Of a stretch of DNA of 64,000 nucleotides, positions 8,900 to 17,491 are shown piece after piece. Location of the stretch: contig NZ_UUIS01000074.1 of NCBI RefSeq assembly GCF_900589395.1, positions 62,001-126,000 of the forward strand, in the 5' to 3' direction. The stretch comes from Pseudomonas viridiflava. GTDB lineage: Bacteria; Pseudomonadota; Gammaproteobacteria; Pseudomonadales; Pseudomonadaceae. How positions within the stretch are numbered: the stretch's first letter is position 1; each line of letters starts with the position of its first letter. The notes beneath the pieces were generated by a model, which saw nothing but the letters and a program-made list of their open reading frames with translations, did not search any database and was not told the DNA's origin. A program made the translations under genes and the position numbers.

Positions 8900-10130
8900 C
8901 GCCATCACCGCCAGGCACAGCCTGCGCGGCGCCTTCAAGACCCTGGTGATGCTGCTGGTGGTCATCGGTATCCTGAGCTGGCTGAACCAGGACTCCATGC
9001 GCCTGTATTGCCAGCAGAAGTACCACAGCGGCTGCGAACTGCCGGGGCTGGACGAGCTGCCGGCCTGGCGCCTGGGGGCGGACATCACCCGTGCGCTGGG
9101 ACAAGGCCGCGAGGCTTTTGTGGCCGGCCTTTCAGGCCACCAGGCCGCGCCCGGGACACCGCCTGAGGAGGCTGTCGAACCTGAGCTGCCGGGGGGGGCG
9201 GTTGTGCAACTGCCACCGTCGGTGGCCGCCGTCACGGTCATTGCCGGGACCCGTGAGACGCCCGGCGTCGTGGCGCCGGCGCCAGGCGTCGCCTCGACTG
9301 CCGCAGCGCCTGAGCCTGTCGCCAGGCCCAGGCCGACCGAGCCTGCCGCAGCGCCTGCACCAACGCTTGCGCCGGCCCCGGCCTCTGTACCTGATGCACC
9401 CGCCGTGGCTTCGGCGCCCGCCCCGACGGTGCCTGTCACGCCGCATCGTCGGCGCCCGCCAGGCGCACCCCATGTGGTGCTGGAGCCTGGCGACGAGGTG
9501 TTCTTCGTGGGCGACTCGCTGATGCAGGGCGTGGCACCGCACCTGGCCAATTCGCTGCTCAAGCGCTACAACATCAAGAGCATCAACCTGAGCAAGCAGA
9601 GCACGGGCCTGGCGTATCCAGGGTTTTTCAACTGGCCGCAGACGGTGCATGAAACGCTGCAAACGCATCCCAATATCCGCCTGATGGTGATCTTCCTGGG
9701 CCCTAACGACCCTTGGGACATGCCCGAGTCACGCGGCAAGCCATTCTTGCGTTTCAAGAGCGAAGCCTGGGAAGCGCTGTACCGTCAGCGCGTGCGCTCG
9801 ATCTTCGAGCAGGCGCAGCAGTTCGATGCGCAGGTGATCTGGGTCGGGCCGCCGAACATGAACGCCCCCAAGCTCTCCACGGGCATGCAATACCTGCGCG
9901 AGCTGTACCGCAGTGAAGCACAGCAGTACCAGCAGATCTACCTGTCGGCCAACGAGGTATTCGGCTACCAGGCAGAGGATTTTTCGTTCTACATGACCGA
10001 TCAAGCCGGCAAGAAGAGCAAGATCCGCGTGGATGACGGTATCCACTTCACGCCACTGGGCCAGAAGCTGATCGCCAACAAGGTGCTCACCCTGATCGAT
10101 GTCCACCAACCCGGCTTATCGGAGCGTTGA
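8886..10130 (+). CDS. Membrane-anchored SGNH hydrolase (DUF459-like) with a Pro/Ala linker
   Basis: The start is placed at the ATG at 8886, overlapping the MBOAT stop, giving about 414 residues. One N-terminal transmembrane segment (TLVMLLVVIGILSW) is followed by a region poor in predicted fold, then a Pro/Ala/Val-rich tether (about residues 90-195). The C-terminal domain has VFFVGDSLMQGVAPHL (block I, GDS), a FLGPNDPWDMP segment and DGIHFTPLGQ (Asp/His). This layout puts the catalytic domain in the periplasm on a flexible arm. It probably works with the MBOAT partner in periplasmic acyl transfer or removal; which one cannot be told from the sequence. Confidence 0.8.
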   Translation: MPVSDAITARHSLRGAFKTLVMLLVVIGILSWLNQDSMRLYCQQKYHSGCELPGLDELPAWRLGADITRALGQGREAFVAGLSGHQAAPGTPPEEAVEPELPGGAVVQLPPSVAAVTVIAGTRETPGVVAPAPGVASTAAAPEPVARPRPTEPAAAPAPTLAPAPASVPDAPAVASAPAPTVPVTPHRRRPPGAPHVVLEPGDEVFFVGDSLMQGVAPHLANSLLKRYNIKSINLSKQSTGLAYPGFFNWPQTVHETLQTHPNIRLMVIFLGPNDPWDMPESRGKPFLRFKSEAWEALYRQRVRSIFEQAQQFDAQVIWVGPPNMNAPKLSTGMQYLRELYRSEAQQYQQIYLSANEVFGYQAEDFSFYMTDQAGKKSKIRVDDGIHFTPLGQKLIANKVLTLIDVHQPGLSER

Positions 10131-10131
10131 G

Positions 10132-11334
10132 TTGAAGCACGCCATTTGTCTACTGCTATTGGGTCTGTCGCTGGGCACCAGCACAGCCCGGGCAGAAACC
10201 CCCGTCGCGCCCAAGCGCATCGTGACCAAGGCGTGGACGCCGCTGTTGCCGGCCACCCGCCAGGACCCGAACGTGGCGCTGTTGGCCGGCAAGCTCAGGG
10301 CCTCGCGCAGCAAGCGGGTCAGTGTCGTCCAGCTGGGTGACTCGCACACCGCCGCCGACCTGTTCAGCGGTGAAATGCGCCGTCTGTTCCAGCAGGACTA
10401 CGGCAATGGCGGGATCGGCTTCATTGCCGCCACGCCGGTGCCCGGCACACGCTATGACCAGGTGATCATCACCACCGGCAGGCAGCAGTGGGAGCTGGTG
10501 TCGAGCCGTAACCAGCAGAGTTCGCAATTCCCGTTGGGCGGCTATCTGTCGGTGCCGGTCAGCAGCCGGCCGAGCGTGAACCTGGCCAGCCGCGAGCCGG
10601 ATGAACAGCGCTACAGCCTGTCGACGCTGTACCAGGCCAGCCGCAGCACCCTCCTGCAGGCACGCGACAGCAACACCCAGGCCAGGGCACTGCCGGTGAC
10701 CCAGGGTCAGTGGCGCTTCAGCCAGCCGATCAACAACGTACGCCTGCCGGTGGACTTGAGCTTTGCCAGCGGCAACGGCCTGGCGGTTGGCGGCTGGTTA
10801 CTGCAATCACAGCGCAACGCCGGCGTGGAGTACTCGGCGCTGGGCATCAATGGCGCGACGTTCGATGTGGTCGACAAGTGGCAGGCCGGCTGGCTGGAGA
10901 CGCTCAAGGCCTTGCGCCCGGACCTGTTGATCCTGGCCTATGGCACCAACGAAGCCTACGACGACAGCCTGGACACGGCGCTCTACGAGCAGCGCCTCAG
11001 GGAGCGCCTGCAGATGCTGCGCAAGGCGCTGCCCGGCACCGTGCTGCTGGTCACCAGCGCCCCGGACTCGGTACGGAACAAGCGCGCGGCCCGTTGCGAG
11101 GACAAGCAGGCCAACCACTTGCGCCAGGTGATCCAGATCCAGCGCCGCGTCGCTACGCAGACCGGCGCGCTGTTCTGGGACTGGCAGGCGTTCATGGGCG
11201 GCAACTGCTCGATCGAGCGCTGGCAGGCCCGCGACCTGGCCCGGCCGGACCTGGTGCATATGACCGCCGAGGGCTATCGCCAGAGTGCGCAGGGGTTGTA
11301 TGCGTATTTGAAAGGGGTCGTGGGGCGGCGTTGA
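10132..11334 (+). CDS. Exported SGNH/GDSL hydrolase family protein
   Basis: The likely start is a TTG at 10132, one base after the previous stop and with GGAG about 7 nt upstream, giving 400 residues with a signal peptide (AICLLLLGLSLGTSTARA). SGNH-type features are LGDSHTAADLFSGEM (block I), YGNGGIGFI, LAYGTNEAYDDSL (block III, Asn) and PDLVHMTAEGY (Asp-x-x-His). It completes the MBOAT-SGNH-SGNH cassette. A periplasmic acyltransferase or esterase role is inferred from family and context. An AT-rich TAGCTATC repeat follows the stop by 4 bp. Confidence 0.78.
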   Translation: MKHAICLLLLGLSLGTSTARAETPVAPKRIVTKAWTPLLPATRQDPNVALLAGKLRASRSKRVSVVQLGDSHTAADLFSGEMRRLFQQDYGNGGIGFIAATPVPGTRYDQVIITTGRQQWELVSSRNQQSSQFPLGGYLSVPVSSRPSVNLASREPDEQRYSLSTLYQASRSTLLQARDSNTQARALPVTQGQWRFSQPINNVRLPVDLSFASGNGLAVGGWLLQSQRNAGVEYSALGINGATFDVVDKWQAGWLETLKALRPDLLILAYGTNEAYDDSLDTALYEQRLRERLQMLRKALPGTVLLVTSAPDSVRNKRAARCEDKQANHLRQVIQIQRRVATQTGALFWDWQAFMGGNCSIERWQARDLARPDLVHMTAEGYRQSAQGLYAYLKGVVGRR

Positions 11335-11338
11335 GTTG

Positions 11339-11360
11339 GATAGCTAGATATATAGCTATC
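11339..11360. repeat. TAGCTATC-type imperfect palindrome
   Basis: GATAGCTAGATATATAGC followed by TATC forms an imperfect palindrome just after the SGNH gene. It is the same family as the repeats at 6436 and around the plasmid partition genes. Confidence 0.7.
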
Positions 11361-11421
11361 ATCTGTAAGGCTCTGCCTTTGATTTCCAGCGGCGCAGGCC
11401 GCAATGAGGCCATGGGCAGGA

Positions 11422-11652
11422 TCAATCGTCGACAGTCGCCCAACCGTATGAGGTGAGGGCGAGGTTGATGGTTTCTCGTGTTTTAGCCTTGTCTTGTTGG
11501 TTTTCTTCTGCGGCATCCAAGACGATTTTCTTGATGAAAACGTTGCCGGTTCTGAGTCGTGCAATCGACTCGCGCAAGCGCCTGGCATTGTTCAAGGCGC
11601 TGGTGAGGTCCATGGTGTGTGCCATGGCGTTGAAATCATCAAGCGACAGCAT
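11422..11652 (-). CDS. Small hypothetical protein, 76 residues
   Basis: A short frame starts MLSLDDFNAMAHTMDL and contains an Arg-rich helical stretch (ALNNARRLRESIARLR). I do not recognise the family. There is no signal peptide or membrane segment. A GAGG lies about 16 nt before the ATG, a weak placement. It is 36 bp downstream of the LprI-like gene on the same strand and could share its transcript. It has two overlapping alternative frames, so it may not be a real gene. Confidence 0.4.
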   Translation of the reverse strand: MLSLDDFNAMAHTMDLTSALNNARRLRESIARLRTGNVFIKKIVLDAAEENQQDKAKTRETINLALTSYGWATVDD

Positions 11653-11688
11653 GACGACATGCTCGCCTCGATCCCGGCAAGCATCGTC

Positions 11689-12069
11689 TTACATCCCCGC
11701 AATCGCTTCCAGCTCATCGGCCCGGCGGGCCGTGGTGTCAAGCACGCAGCTGCTGCTGTTGATGCGGTCCATTGTGCCGCCGGTCAACTGCGCATAAAAC
11801 AGGCAGTTGGCGTCGCGGTATTTGAGCCACTGGCGCTGGGCGTCGAGCAACAGGTCTTGCTGCGGTTTATCCAGGGTTGCCATGGCGGCCTTGTACTGGG
11901 CGTTCAGGCGCCCGTCGTGGCGTTTGATCTCGGCACCGGTGCACTCGACCATGGCGCTGGTAACGCCACCGGCGGTGTCGATGCAACGGTCGTAGGTGGT
12001 GCTGTATTGCGGCTCCTTGGCGTGGACGGGCAGGGCCAGGACGGCGAGCAGCAGGAGTGAGCGGCGCAT
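11689..12069 (-). CDS. Exported LprI/DUF1311-like protein (possible lysozyme inhibitor)
   Basis: This 126-residue protein has a clear signal peptide (RRSLLLLAVLALPVHA, then KE). The mature part shows the DUF1311/LprI N-terminal pattern: YDRCIDTAGGVTSAMVECTGAEIKR, LNAQYKAAM, QRQWLKYRDANC and the C-terminal Cys of SSSCV, with four spaced cysteines likely in disulfides. Some family members inhibit lysozyme; many are uncharacterised. It acts in the periplasm or is secreted. No functional link to its neighbours is visible. Confidence 0.75.
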   Translation of the reverse strand: MRRSLLLLAVLALPVHAKEPQYSTTYDRCIDTAGGVTSAMVECTGAEIKRHDGRLNAQYKAAMATLDKPQQDLLLDAQRQWLKYRDANCLFYAQLTGGTMDRINSSSCVLDTTARRADELEAIAGM

Positions 12070-12179
12070 GGGTAGGTCCTTCTAGCGTTCAGGATGATCG
12101 GGCAATCGCCAGCATACCGGCTTGGCTCAGACAGTGCGCCCTGGCGATTGATCCTACGCGTCCGATCCCTGACCCAAGA

Positions 12180-12395
12180 CAGACACACCTGCTGCGCCTG
12201 TCATATAGCCATCGCCAGCAAGCTGCCTCCCACAGTCTGGTGTCAGGCCCAAGACTCTGGGCGACATCAATCCTGTGGGAGGCGGCTTGCTGCGGGCGGC
12301 GATCCGACGATGAGGCCAGCAAGACCCATACACCTGCTGCGCCTGCCCCATCGCCATCGCCAGCAGCTTGCTGCCTCCCACAGGCCTGCCTCGAG
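12180..12395. repeat. REPIN-type palindromic repeats
   Basis: Arms CCTGCTGCGCCTG...GCCATCGCCAGCAAG and CTGCCTCCCACAG alternate with the complement TGTGGGAGGCGGCTTGCTGC. Two to three diverged copies of the element described at 6082-6400 fill the gap between the LprI-like gene and the amine oxidase. The 370-bp gap holds nothing else recognised. Confidence 0.8.
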
Positions 12396-12443
12396 GCTTG
12401 ACTGATCGGCATTAACCCTGCGGTTTACTACAAGCGCCGTCCC

Positions 12444-14717
12444 TCAAGGCTTCTTCAAGGCCCCCAGCGTCGGGGTTTCGTCAAAGAAATTCCATGGCTT
12501 GAGCAGCACGTTGACCCATTCGGTCGGCATGATCGGCCATTCCTCGGCACGGGCCACGTGGGTGGTGCCGGTGGTCAGCCACACGACGTTGTCGGTGTTT
12601 TCAATCGACTGGTTGTCAGCGGTGAACTGCGCCAGGCCCGTGTCTTTGGCCGAGCGGTTCGGGTACAGGCCCTCGGGGTAGAGTTCCTGCGGGTTGTAGC
12701 GCGAGACCCAGAGCTGCTTGTCCATGAAGCTCAGGCGGTGGTTGATCCACTCATCCTTGCCGAAGTTGGCGCCCTGGGCCACCGGGTGAGTGCCGCCGGC
12801 ATACGGGATCAACTGGTACGACACGGTGTTGCCGACCTTGTTTTCCTTGCTCGGGTTGCTCAGCAGGCGAATGGTCGAGGGGTCGAACTTCTGTACGGCC
12901 TGTTGCTCGTCCGGCACGGTGCGTTGCTTGACCTGCATGGTGCTGGTGCGCGGTCCGCCACGGTCGTTGCTGGCCACCACCGGGTTCATCTCGACCAGCG
13001 AGTTGTTTTCGCCGTCGACGTCCAGGTCCAGGCGGAAGTTGTAGATGTGCTGGTGCGTGGTGCCGACGATGTTGTGGTCGATCAGCGTGCCGTACTGGGT
13101 GTCATGGGCGGCGGTCTTGTCGCGCATGGTGCGGGTGGTGACGCCCTTGACCGCTTCGATGCCGGTGGCGCCGGCGTTGATGCCGATGGTGCCGTTCTGC
13201 TGGAAGACCCAGTCGAAGATGTAGTCGTAGTTGCCCACGGTGCTGACCCAGCGGATCACCAGTTCGCGGCGCTCGGCGCTGACGTTGGGCTGGCCCATTT
13301 CCTGGTGCTTGTACTCGGGACCGGCGTAGCGTTCGAAAATGGCGATGGCACGCGGGATAGTGGTCGGCGTGCCGGTGTAGTCGGCAAGGGTGGCGTCGAG
13401 CAGCACGGCGTTGTCGGGCGCGTCCTTGCCCGGCTGGATCGGCGAGGTGAGGGTGCCCATGCCGTATTCACCCGAGTCCAGGTAGGCCTTGAAGTACCAG
13501 CCTACGTCCGGGTCGCCGTAAGGCACGACCATGCCGCCGAGGTTGCCCTGGTACATGACCTTGCGTTTGGTGCCCTTGTCGTTGTAGCTGACCGTGGACA
13601 GCACAGGCCCCACCCGCGAATCCAGGCGCAGGTGCAGGTCCCAGTTCTGCCAGTGGATGCTGTTGCCCTTGATGGTGTAGTTCTTGCCCTCGGGCTCGAT
13701 GATGTCCAGCGGTTTGACGGCGGCCTGGACCCGGTCGCTGCCGTTGTAGGCGCGCGCAGCCATGGGCACGGGAATCACGCCATCGTCTTCGATCTTGATG
13801 ATCTTTTTCTGCCCCAGGTCGACCACGGCCACCAGGTTCTCGATCGGGTGGGCCCAGTAGTTGCCGTCGCCGACATCCTGATAGGCAACCACCTTGAGCA
13901 GGCGCTTGTCCTGCTCAAGGCCGTCCTTGTTGTCGAAATAGCCGACGGTCAACGGCGTGGTGATCACCTTCTTGATATCGGTGATACCGCGCTTGGCCAC
14001 GGCCTGGGCGTATTCAGGGCTGGTCTCGATGATCGATTGCAGGGTGGCGAAGTCATCAAGCAAGACCATGCCATGCACGCCCTCGACCGGCTGCCACGAC
14101 AACAGCTGCTTGCTGGCCAGGTCAACGCGCGCCTCGATGACGTGCGGGCCGTGCAGCAGGGTCACGTTGACCTGGCGCGGCAGGTTGACGGCCTTGCCGG
14201 TCAGGGCGAAATCCCAGACCCTGGCCTTTTCCGGCTCGTTGAGGGTGATCAGGCTGAAACGCAGGTCCGGCTTGTTCTTGTCCGACGCCTTGATGATGGC
14301 CACGGCCTGCTCGATTTCCCGGGCACTGAGCGGGTTGAGCGGGTGCGGCAGGGATTCGACGACGAAGGTCTTGTCGAGCCCGGACTGGAACACCTGGTTG
14401 ATGAAGTCCTTGGACATGTAGGCGGTCTTGCCCTTGAACACCACCGGCACGTCCAGCGCGACGCGCTTGCCGTTGAGTTGCGCCACGGCGGCGCCCGGCT
14501 TGACCTTCACGTAGGCGCCGTCCTTGGTGATGGTGAACAGGTCGGCGTAATCGTCCCACTTCACGCGTGCGCCAAACGTTTCCAGGGTCGATTGCAGCGG
14601 CACCATTTCGGCGGCTCCACCATGGGCCTGGGCTAGCATGGGCACCGAGGCGATGGCCACGGCCAGGGCCATTTGCCTGAGTGCCATGCGCGGGCCGGTG
14701 AGTCGTTCATTAAACAT
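12444..14717 (-). CDS. tynA: Periplasmic copper amine oxidase
   Basis: The 757-residue protein has a signal peptide (LAVAIASVPMLAQA) and an N-terminal extra domain (res ~35-110, like E. coli TynA domain D1) before the catalytic domain. The topaquinone site is VGNYDYIFDW, with the precursor Tyr near residue 497; copper ligands include the two His of THQHIYNF near 554 and a later His in GTTHVARAEEWP. It oxidises primary amines such as phenylethylamine or tyramine to aldehydes, H2O2 and ammonia. GAGGACT precedes the ATG. Two AraC-type regulators lie divergently upstream; no aldehyde dehydrogenase (feaB) is next to it. Confidence 0.93.
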   Translation of the reverse strand: MFNERLTGPRMALRQMALAVAIASVPMLAQAHGGAAEMVPLQSTLETFGARVKWDDYADLFTITKDGAYVKVKPGAAVAQLNGKRVALDVPVVFKGKTAYMSKDFINQVFQSGLDKTFVVESLPHPLNPLSAREIEQAVAIIKASDKNKPDLRFSLITLNEPEKARVWDFALTGKAVNLPRQVNVTLLHGPHVIEARVDLASKQLLSWQPVEGVHGMVLLDDFATLQSIIETSPEYAQAVAKRGITDIKKVITTPLTVGYFDNKDGLEQDKRLLKVVAYQDVGDGNYWAHPIENLVAVVDLGQKKIIKIEDDGVIPVPMAARAYNGSDRVQAAVKPLDIIEPEGKNYTIKGNSIHWQNWDLHLRLDSRVGPVLSTVSYNDKGTKRKVMYQGNLGGMVVPYGDPDVGWYFKAYLDSGEYGMGTLTSPIQPGKDAPDNAVLLDATLADYTGTPTTIPRAIAIFERYAGPEYKHQEMGQPNVSAERRELVIRWVSTVGNYDYIFDWVFQQNGTIGINAGATGIEAVKGVTTRTMRDKTAAHDTQYGTLIDHNIVGTTHQHIYNFRLDLDVDGENNSLVEMNPVVASNDRGGPRTSTMQVKQRTVPDEQQAVQKFDPSTIRLLSNPSKENKVGNTVSYQLIPYAGGTHPVAQGANFGKDEWINHRLSFMDKQLWVSRYNPQELYPEGLYPNRSAKDTGLAQFTADNQSIENTDNVVWLTTGTTHVARAEEWPIMPTEWVNVLLKPWNFFDETPTLGALKKP

Positions 14718-15130
14718 GGTGTGAGTCCTCGGGAGCCGGTCGGAAATTTTTTATGGTTCGTTTGGTAACAGCAACGCTCACGCTTTTTTTGAATCCCTGC
14801 CAGGCACTTTGTTGGGCGTGACAGCCACAACAGCATCAGCGTTTAAAGAGTGAAATCATGGCGGCCTGACTGTAGTCCGCTGACGTCGCGGGCAAGTAAC
14901 ACAAATTGGCAATTGATGAATGAGGGCCGTTCAAAAGGCGCGCAATAGAACGCTGCACCGTGCGGGAGCAATAAAACTTCGATGAAGCTGCATGACCGTG
15001 CGACCGCCGCTGTTTTTATTCGCTAGTTGCCGCTGCAGACCGCATTAAGAGGGGCGGCATGAGTGTTGCAACATTTTGAAATGACCGTCTCAGCCTGCGG
15101 ATTATCAGAAGCTGCTTTCCGGATTTGCCC
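14718..15130. promoter_or_regulatory. Divergent promoter region between tynA and an AraC-family regulator
   Basis: These 413 bp separate divergent starts and must hold both promoters. The sequence is more AT-rich around 14890-15010. No specific operator could be assigned by eye, and no gene was found here. Confidence 0.5.
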
Positions 15131-16042
15131 ATGCGCCAATGCGTTCATACCACCGATATCAACGAGCACGCCAATGCCCTGCCGGGCTGGCAGCAACGCT
15201 ATGACCAGCTCAGCCCCGGCCGGCTGGACGGCTGGCTGGCCCTGGCGCAGGTCGATGGCGTGCAGGTCTTTCGCGAGCGCTTGAATCGTTCGGTGGTGCA
15301 GTCGCTGCGCCTGCCGTCGCAGACCCTGAATATCCTGATACCGCTGGCCTGGCCGCACATGGAGACGCACGGTGACATTCGCGTGCTGCAGCCCAGCCTG
15401 CTGCCCGACCATGAAGAACTGCGCGTGGTCAGTCCGGCCGGGATGGACGTGCTGTGCCTGTCCATGCCGGTCGCCACGCTGGCGTGCCTGCTGGATGAAG
15501 AAACCCTGGTGCGGCTGCACAGCGCGTCGGTGATCCAGCGTATCAACGTGGCGTCAGGCCGGTTTGCCACTGACATCAAGCCGTTGCTGGCCGCGCTCGA
15601 CGGTGAACTGCCGCCGCCTGCCGGCCTGAAGACGCAACTGGTCTTGCTGGCCGCCGAGTGGCTGGAAAGCCTGGCGGGCGAACCTCGTGCAGTGCCGTGT
15701 GCCGGCACACGGCGGTATATCGTCGATCGCTGCCACCAGTGGTTACTGGAGGAATACCAGGCGCCGCCCAGTGTGATCGATCTGTGCCGGCGCCTGAAAG
15801 TATCCCGGCGCACGCTGCAATACAGTTTTCAATCGGTGGCGGCCGTCAGCCCGGTGCACTATTTACGCTCGGTCCGACTCAATGGCGCGCGACGCAGCAT
15901 GCACCAGCAACCGCAACGGGGGATTGCCGACATTGCCGCGCATTGGGGGTTTGAACACCCCAGTTATTTCAGCCTTGAATACCAGAAGTTGTTTGGCGAG
16001 TTACCGTCCGTCAAGCGGCGCGGTCACCCGGCGCAACCGTAG
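15131..16042 (+). CDS. AraC-family regulator, EutR-like
   Basis: ATG at 15131 gives 303 residues. The C-terminal ~100 residues are an AraC double HTH: SVIDLCRRLKVSRRTLQYSF, then IADIAAHWGFEHPSYFSLEY and LFGELPS. The N-terminal domain resembles the EutR-like sensing group (for example LNILIPLAWPHMETHG). It lies divergent from the amine oxidase and 70 bp before the feaR-like gene, so it may govern amine metabolism. The effector is unknown. Confidence 0.8.
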   Translation: MRQCVHTTDINEHANALPGWQQRYDQLSPGRLDGWLALAQVDGVQVFRERLNRSVVQSLRLPSQTLNILIPLAWPHMETHGDIRVLQPSLLPDHEELRVVSPAGMDVLCLSMPVATLACLLDEETLVRLHSASVIQRINVASGRFATDIKPLLAALDGELPPPAGLKTQLVLLAAEWLESLAGEPRAVPCAGTRRYIVDRCHQWLLEEYQAPPSVIDLCRRLKVSRRTLQYSFQSVAAVSPVHYLRSVRLNGARRSMHQQPQRGIADIAAHWGFEHPSYFSLEYQKLFGELPSVKRRGHPAQP

Positions 16043-16112
16043 ACAAACACACGGTTTATCCGGATAAGGGTGCAATCAAGGCACAACAAGACAGGCGAGG
16101 CTGCGAAACGCC

Positions 16113-17030
16113 ATGGGTATGTTCCACACCACACAGACCGATCAGTTCCAGGCGTGGCTGCATGATGTCAACCAGGCCTGTGGCGCCTTCGCGGCCAGGC
16201 CGCTGGGTGCGCAGTATGGCGGCGCCCTGCGCGAGCATCGCTCCGGCGCCCTCAAGCTGAGCATTGTCGATGTGCACGATGTGCAGCTGTACCGGGGGGC
16301 GCGTGAACTGGCCCATGGCGACGACAATCACTACTACGCGGTCTTTCAACTGCAGGGCAGCGCCAGCCTGGAACAGGAGCATGACAGCGTGGTGCTGCAA
16401 CCGGGTGACATCGCGCTATTGGATGCGGCCCGCCCGGCCAGCCTGGTGTATGGCGAAAACGTCCGGCAACTGTCGCTGATCCTGCCCCGTGCGCTGGTCG
16501 AGCAGAGCCTGCAATTTGCCACGGTGCGCTGCGCCCAGCGGATCCCGGGCCATTCACCGCTGGCCAGCCTGGCCAGTCGCCTGATCCTCGACTCGACTCA
16601 CCAGCCATGCCTGAGCTTTGCTGAAAGCGAGGCGATTCTGGGCGCCGTGCTTGACCTGTTGCGACCGGCCATCGGCGTGACCCGGCGCGAAACCGACCAC
16701 CATGAGCGCCTGCTGCGCAAGGCACTGGACTTCATCGACGAACACATCGGCAATGAAGCGCTATGCCCGGACCGGGTGGCCACCGAAGTCGGCGTTTCAG
16801 TGCGCGGCCTGTACCGGTTGTTCGCCAGAAAGAACCTGGTCATCGCCCAGTACATCAAGAACCGCCGCCTGGACCTGTGCGCCGAATCATTGCGCAGCGC
16901 GCACCAGACCCAGACGCTGTCGACGCTGGGCTACGCGTGGGGGTTCTCGGACTACAGCTACTTTTCCACGGCTTTCAAGGCGCGCTTCGGCGTGTCGCCG
17001 AGCGAGTACCGCAAGCGGTATCTGGGGTGA
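16113..17030 (+). CDS. feaR: AraC-family activator, FeaR-like
   Basis: This 305-residue protein has a cupin-like sensing domain (HYYAVFQLQGSASLEQ, LQPGDIALLDAARP) and a C-terminal AraC HTH (VATEVGVSVRGLYRLFARK, then LGYAWGFSDYSYFSTAFKARFG and SPSEYRKRY). FeaR of E. coli activates tynA and feaB in response to aromatic amines or aldehydes. The pairing with a tynA-type oxidase 1.4 kb away supports the assignment. A second ATG two codons in is an alternative start. Confidence 0.82.
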   Translation: MGMFHTTQTDQFQAWLHDVNQACGAFAARPLGAQYGGALREHRSGALKLSIVDVHDVQLYRGARELAHGDDNHYYAVFQLQGSASLEQEHDSVVLQPGDIALLDAARPASLVYGENVRQLSLILPRALVEQSLQFATVRCAQRIPGHSPLASLASRLILDSTHQPCLSFAESEAILGAVLDLLRPAIGVTRRETDHHERLLRKALDFIDEHIGNEALCPDRVATEVGVSVRGLYRLFARKNLVIAQYIKNRRLDLCAESLRSAHQTQTLSTLGYAWGFSDYSYFSTAFKARFGVSPSEYRKRYLG

Positions 17031-17065
17031 GGGCGCGTTGTTTCGACAGCCTCCCATCAAACACC

Positions 17066-17342
17066 AAATAATTTACTGACTTTATTGGATATTAAATTCA
17101 CCTCCTGTGGGAGGCGGCTTGCCGGCGATGGCGATGGAACAGACGCAGCTGGTGTGTTGGCCTTACCGGCCTCATCGTCGGATCGCCGCCCGGAGCAGAG
17201 CCCCCTCCCACAGGATTGATGTCGCCCAAGGGCTGGTGCCTGGTATAAGACCAGTGTTTGCTGCGCGACAGCGCTGCGCCAAAACGGCTGGTAGTCTCCG
17301 TCAGAAATTAATTTAATATCCAATAAAATCAGTAAGTTATTT
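17066..17342. repeat. REPIN enclosed by 33-bp AT-rich inverted repeats
   Basis: The left arm (17066-17098, starting AAATAATTTACTGAC) and right arm (17310-17342, ending ATCAGTAAGTTATTT) are inverted copies differing at about two positions over 33 bp. Between them sit a REPIN (TGTGGGAGGCGGCTTGCCGG at about 17104 to CCCTCCCACAG at about 17216) and the GCGACAGCGCTGCGCC flank also seen near 6096. A diverged left-arm copy recurs at about 58012-58050 before another REP. It is non-coding. Confidence 0.8.
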
Positions 17343-17491
17343 TATTTATAAGGGGCGCGATCTTCGCGTGTGTACCACAGGCGCAACAGGTAAATGGTCG
17401 AGGCCTGTATCTCATAGCGCAATTTGTAATGGCCGATCTGAATCCGGCGCACATCCCGTGGCTCGAACTCTTCCAGGCGTTCACCGCGCCA
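17342..17491 (-). pseudogene. Truncated ParE/RelE-type toxin remnant
   Basis: On the minus strand, a frame of about 46 codons reads RGERLEEFEPRDVRRIQIGH, then YKLRYEIQASTIYLLRLWYT and REDRAPYK before a TAA. This is the conserved C-terminal half of a ParE toxin, including the central arginines and the LRLWHTRE-type end. The upstream frame hits a TGA and runs into the 3' end of the DUF4434-like gene, so the N-terminal half and any antitoxin are missing. The remnant abuts the 33-bp inverted repeat, so a rearrangement likely cut it. Confidence 0.7.

Noticed and set aside
12558..14636. Long plus-strand open frame opposite tynA
   Set aside because: GC-rich third-position shadow; low-complexity His/Gly/Val composition and no family pattern, while tynA shows clear motifs.
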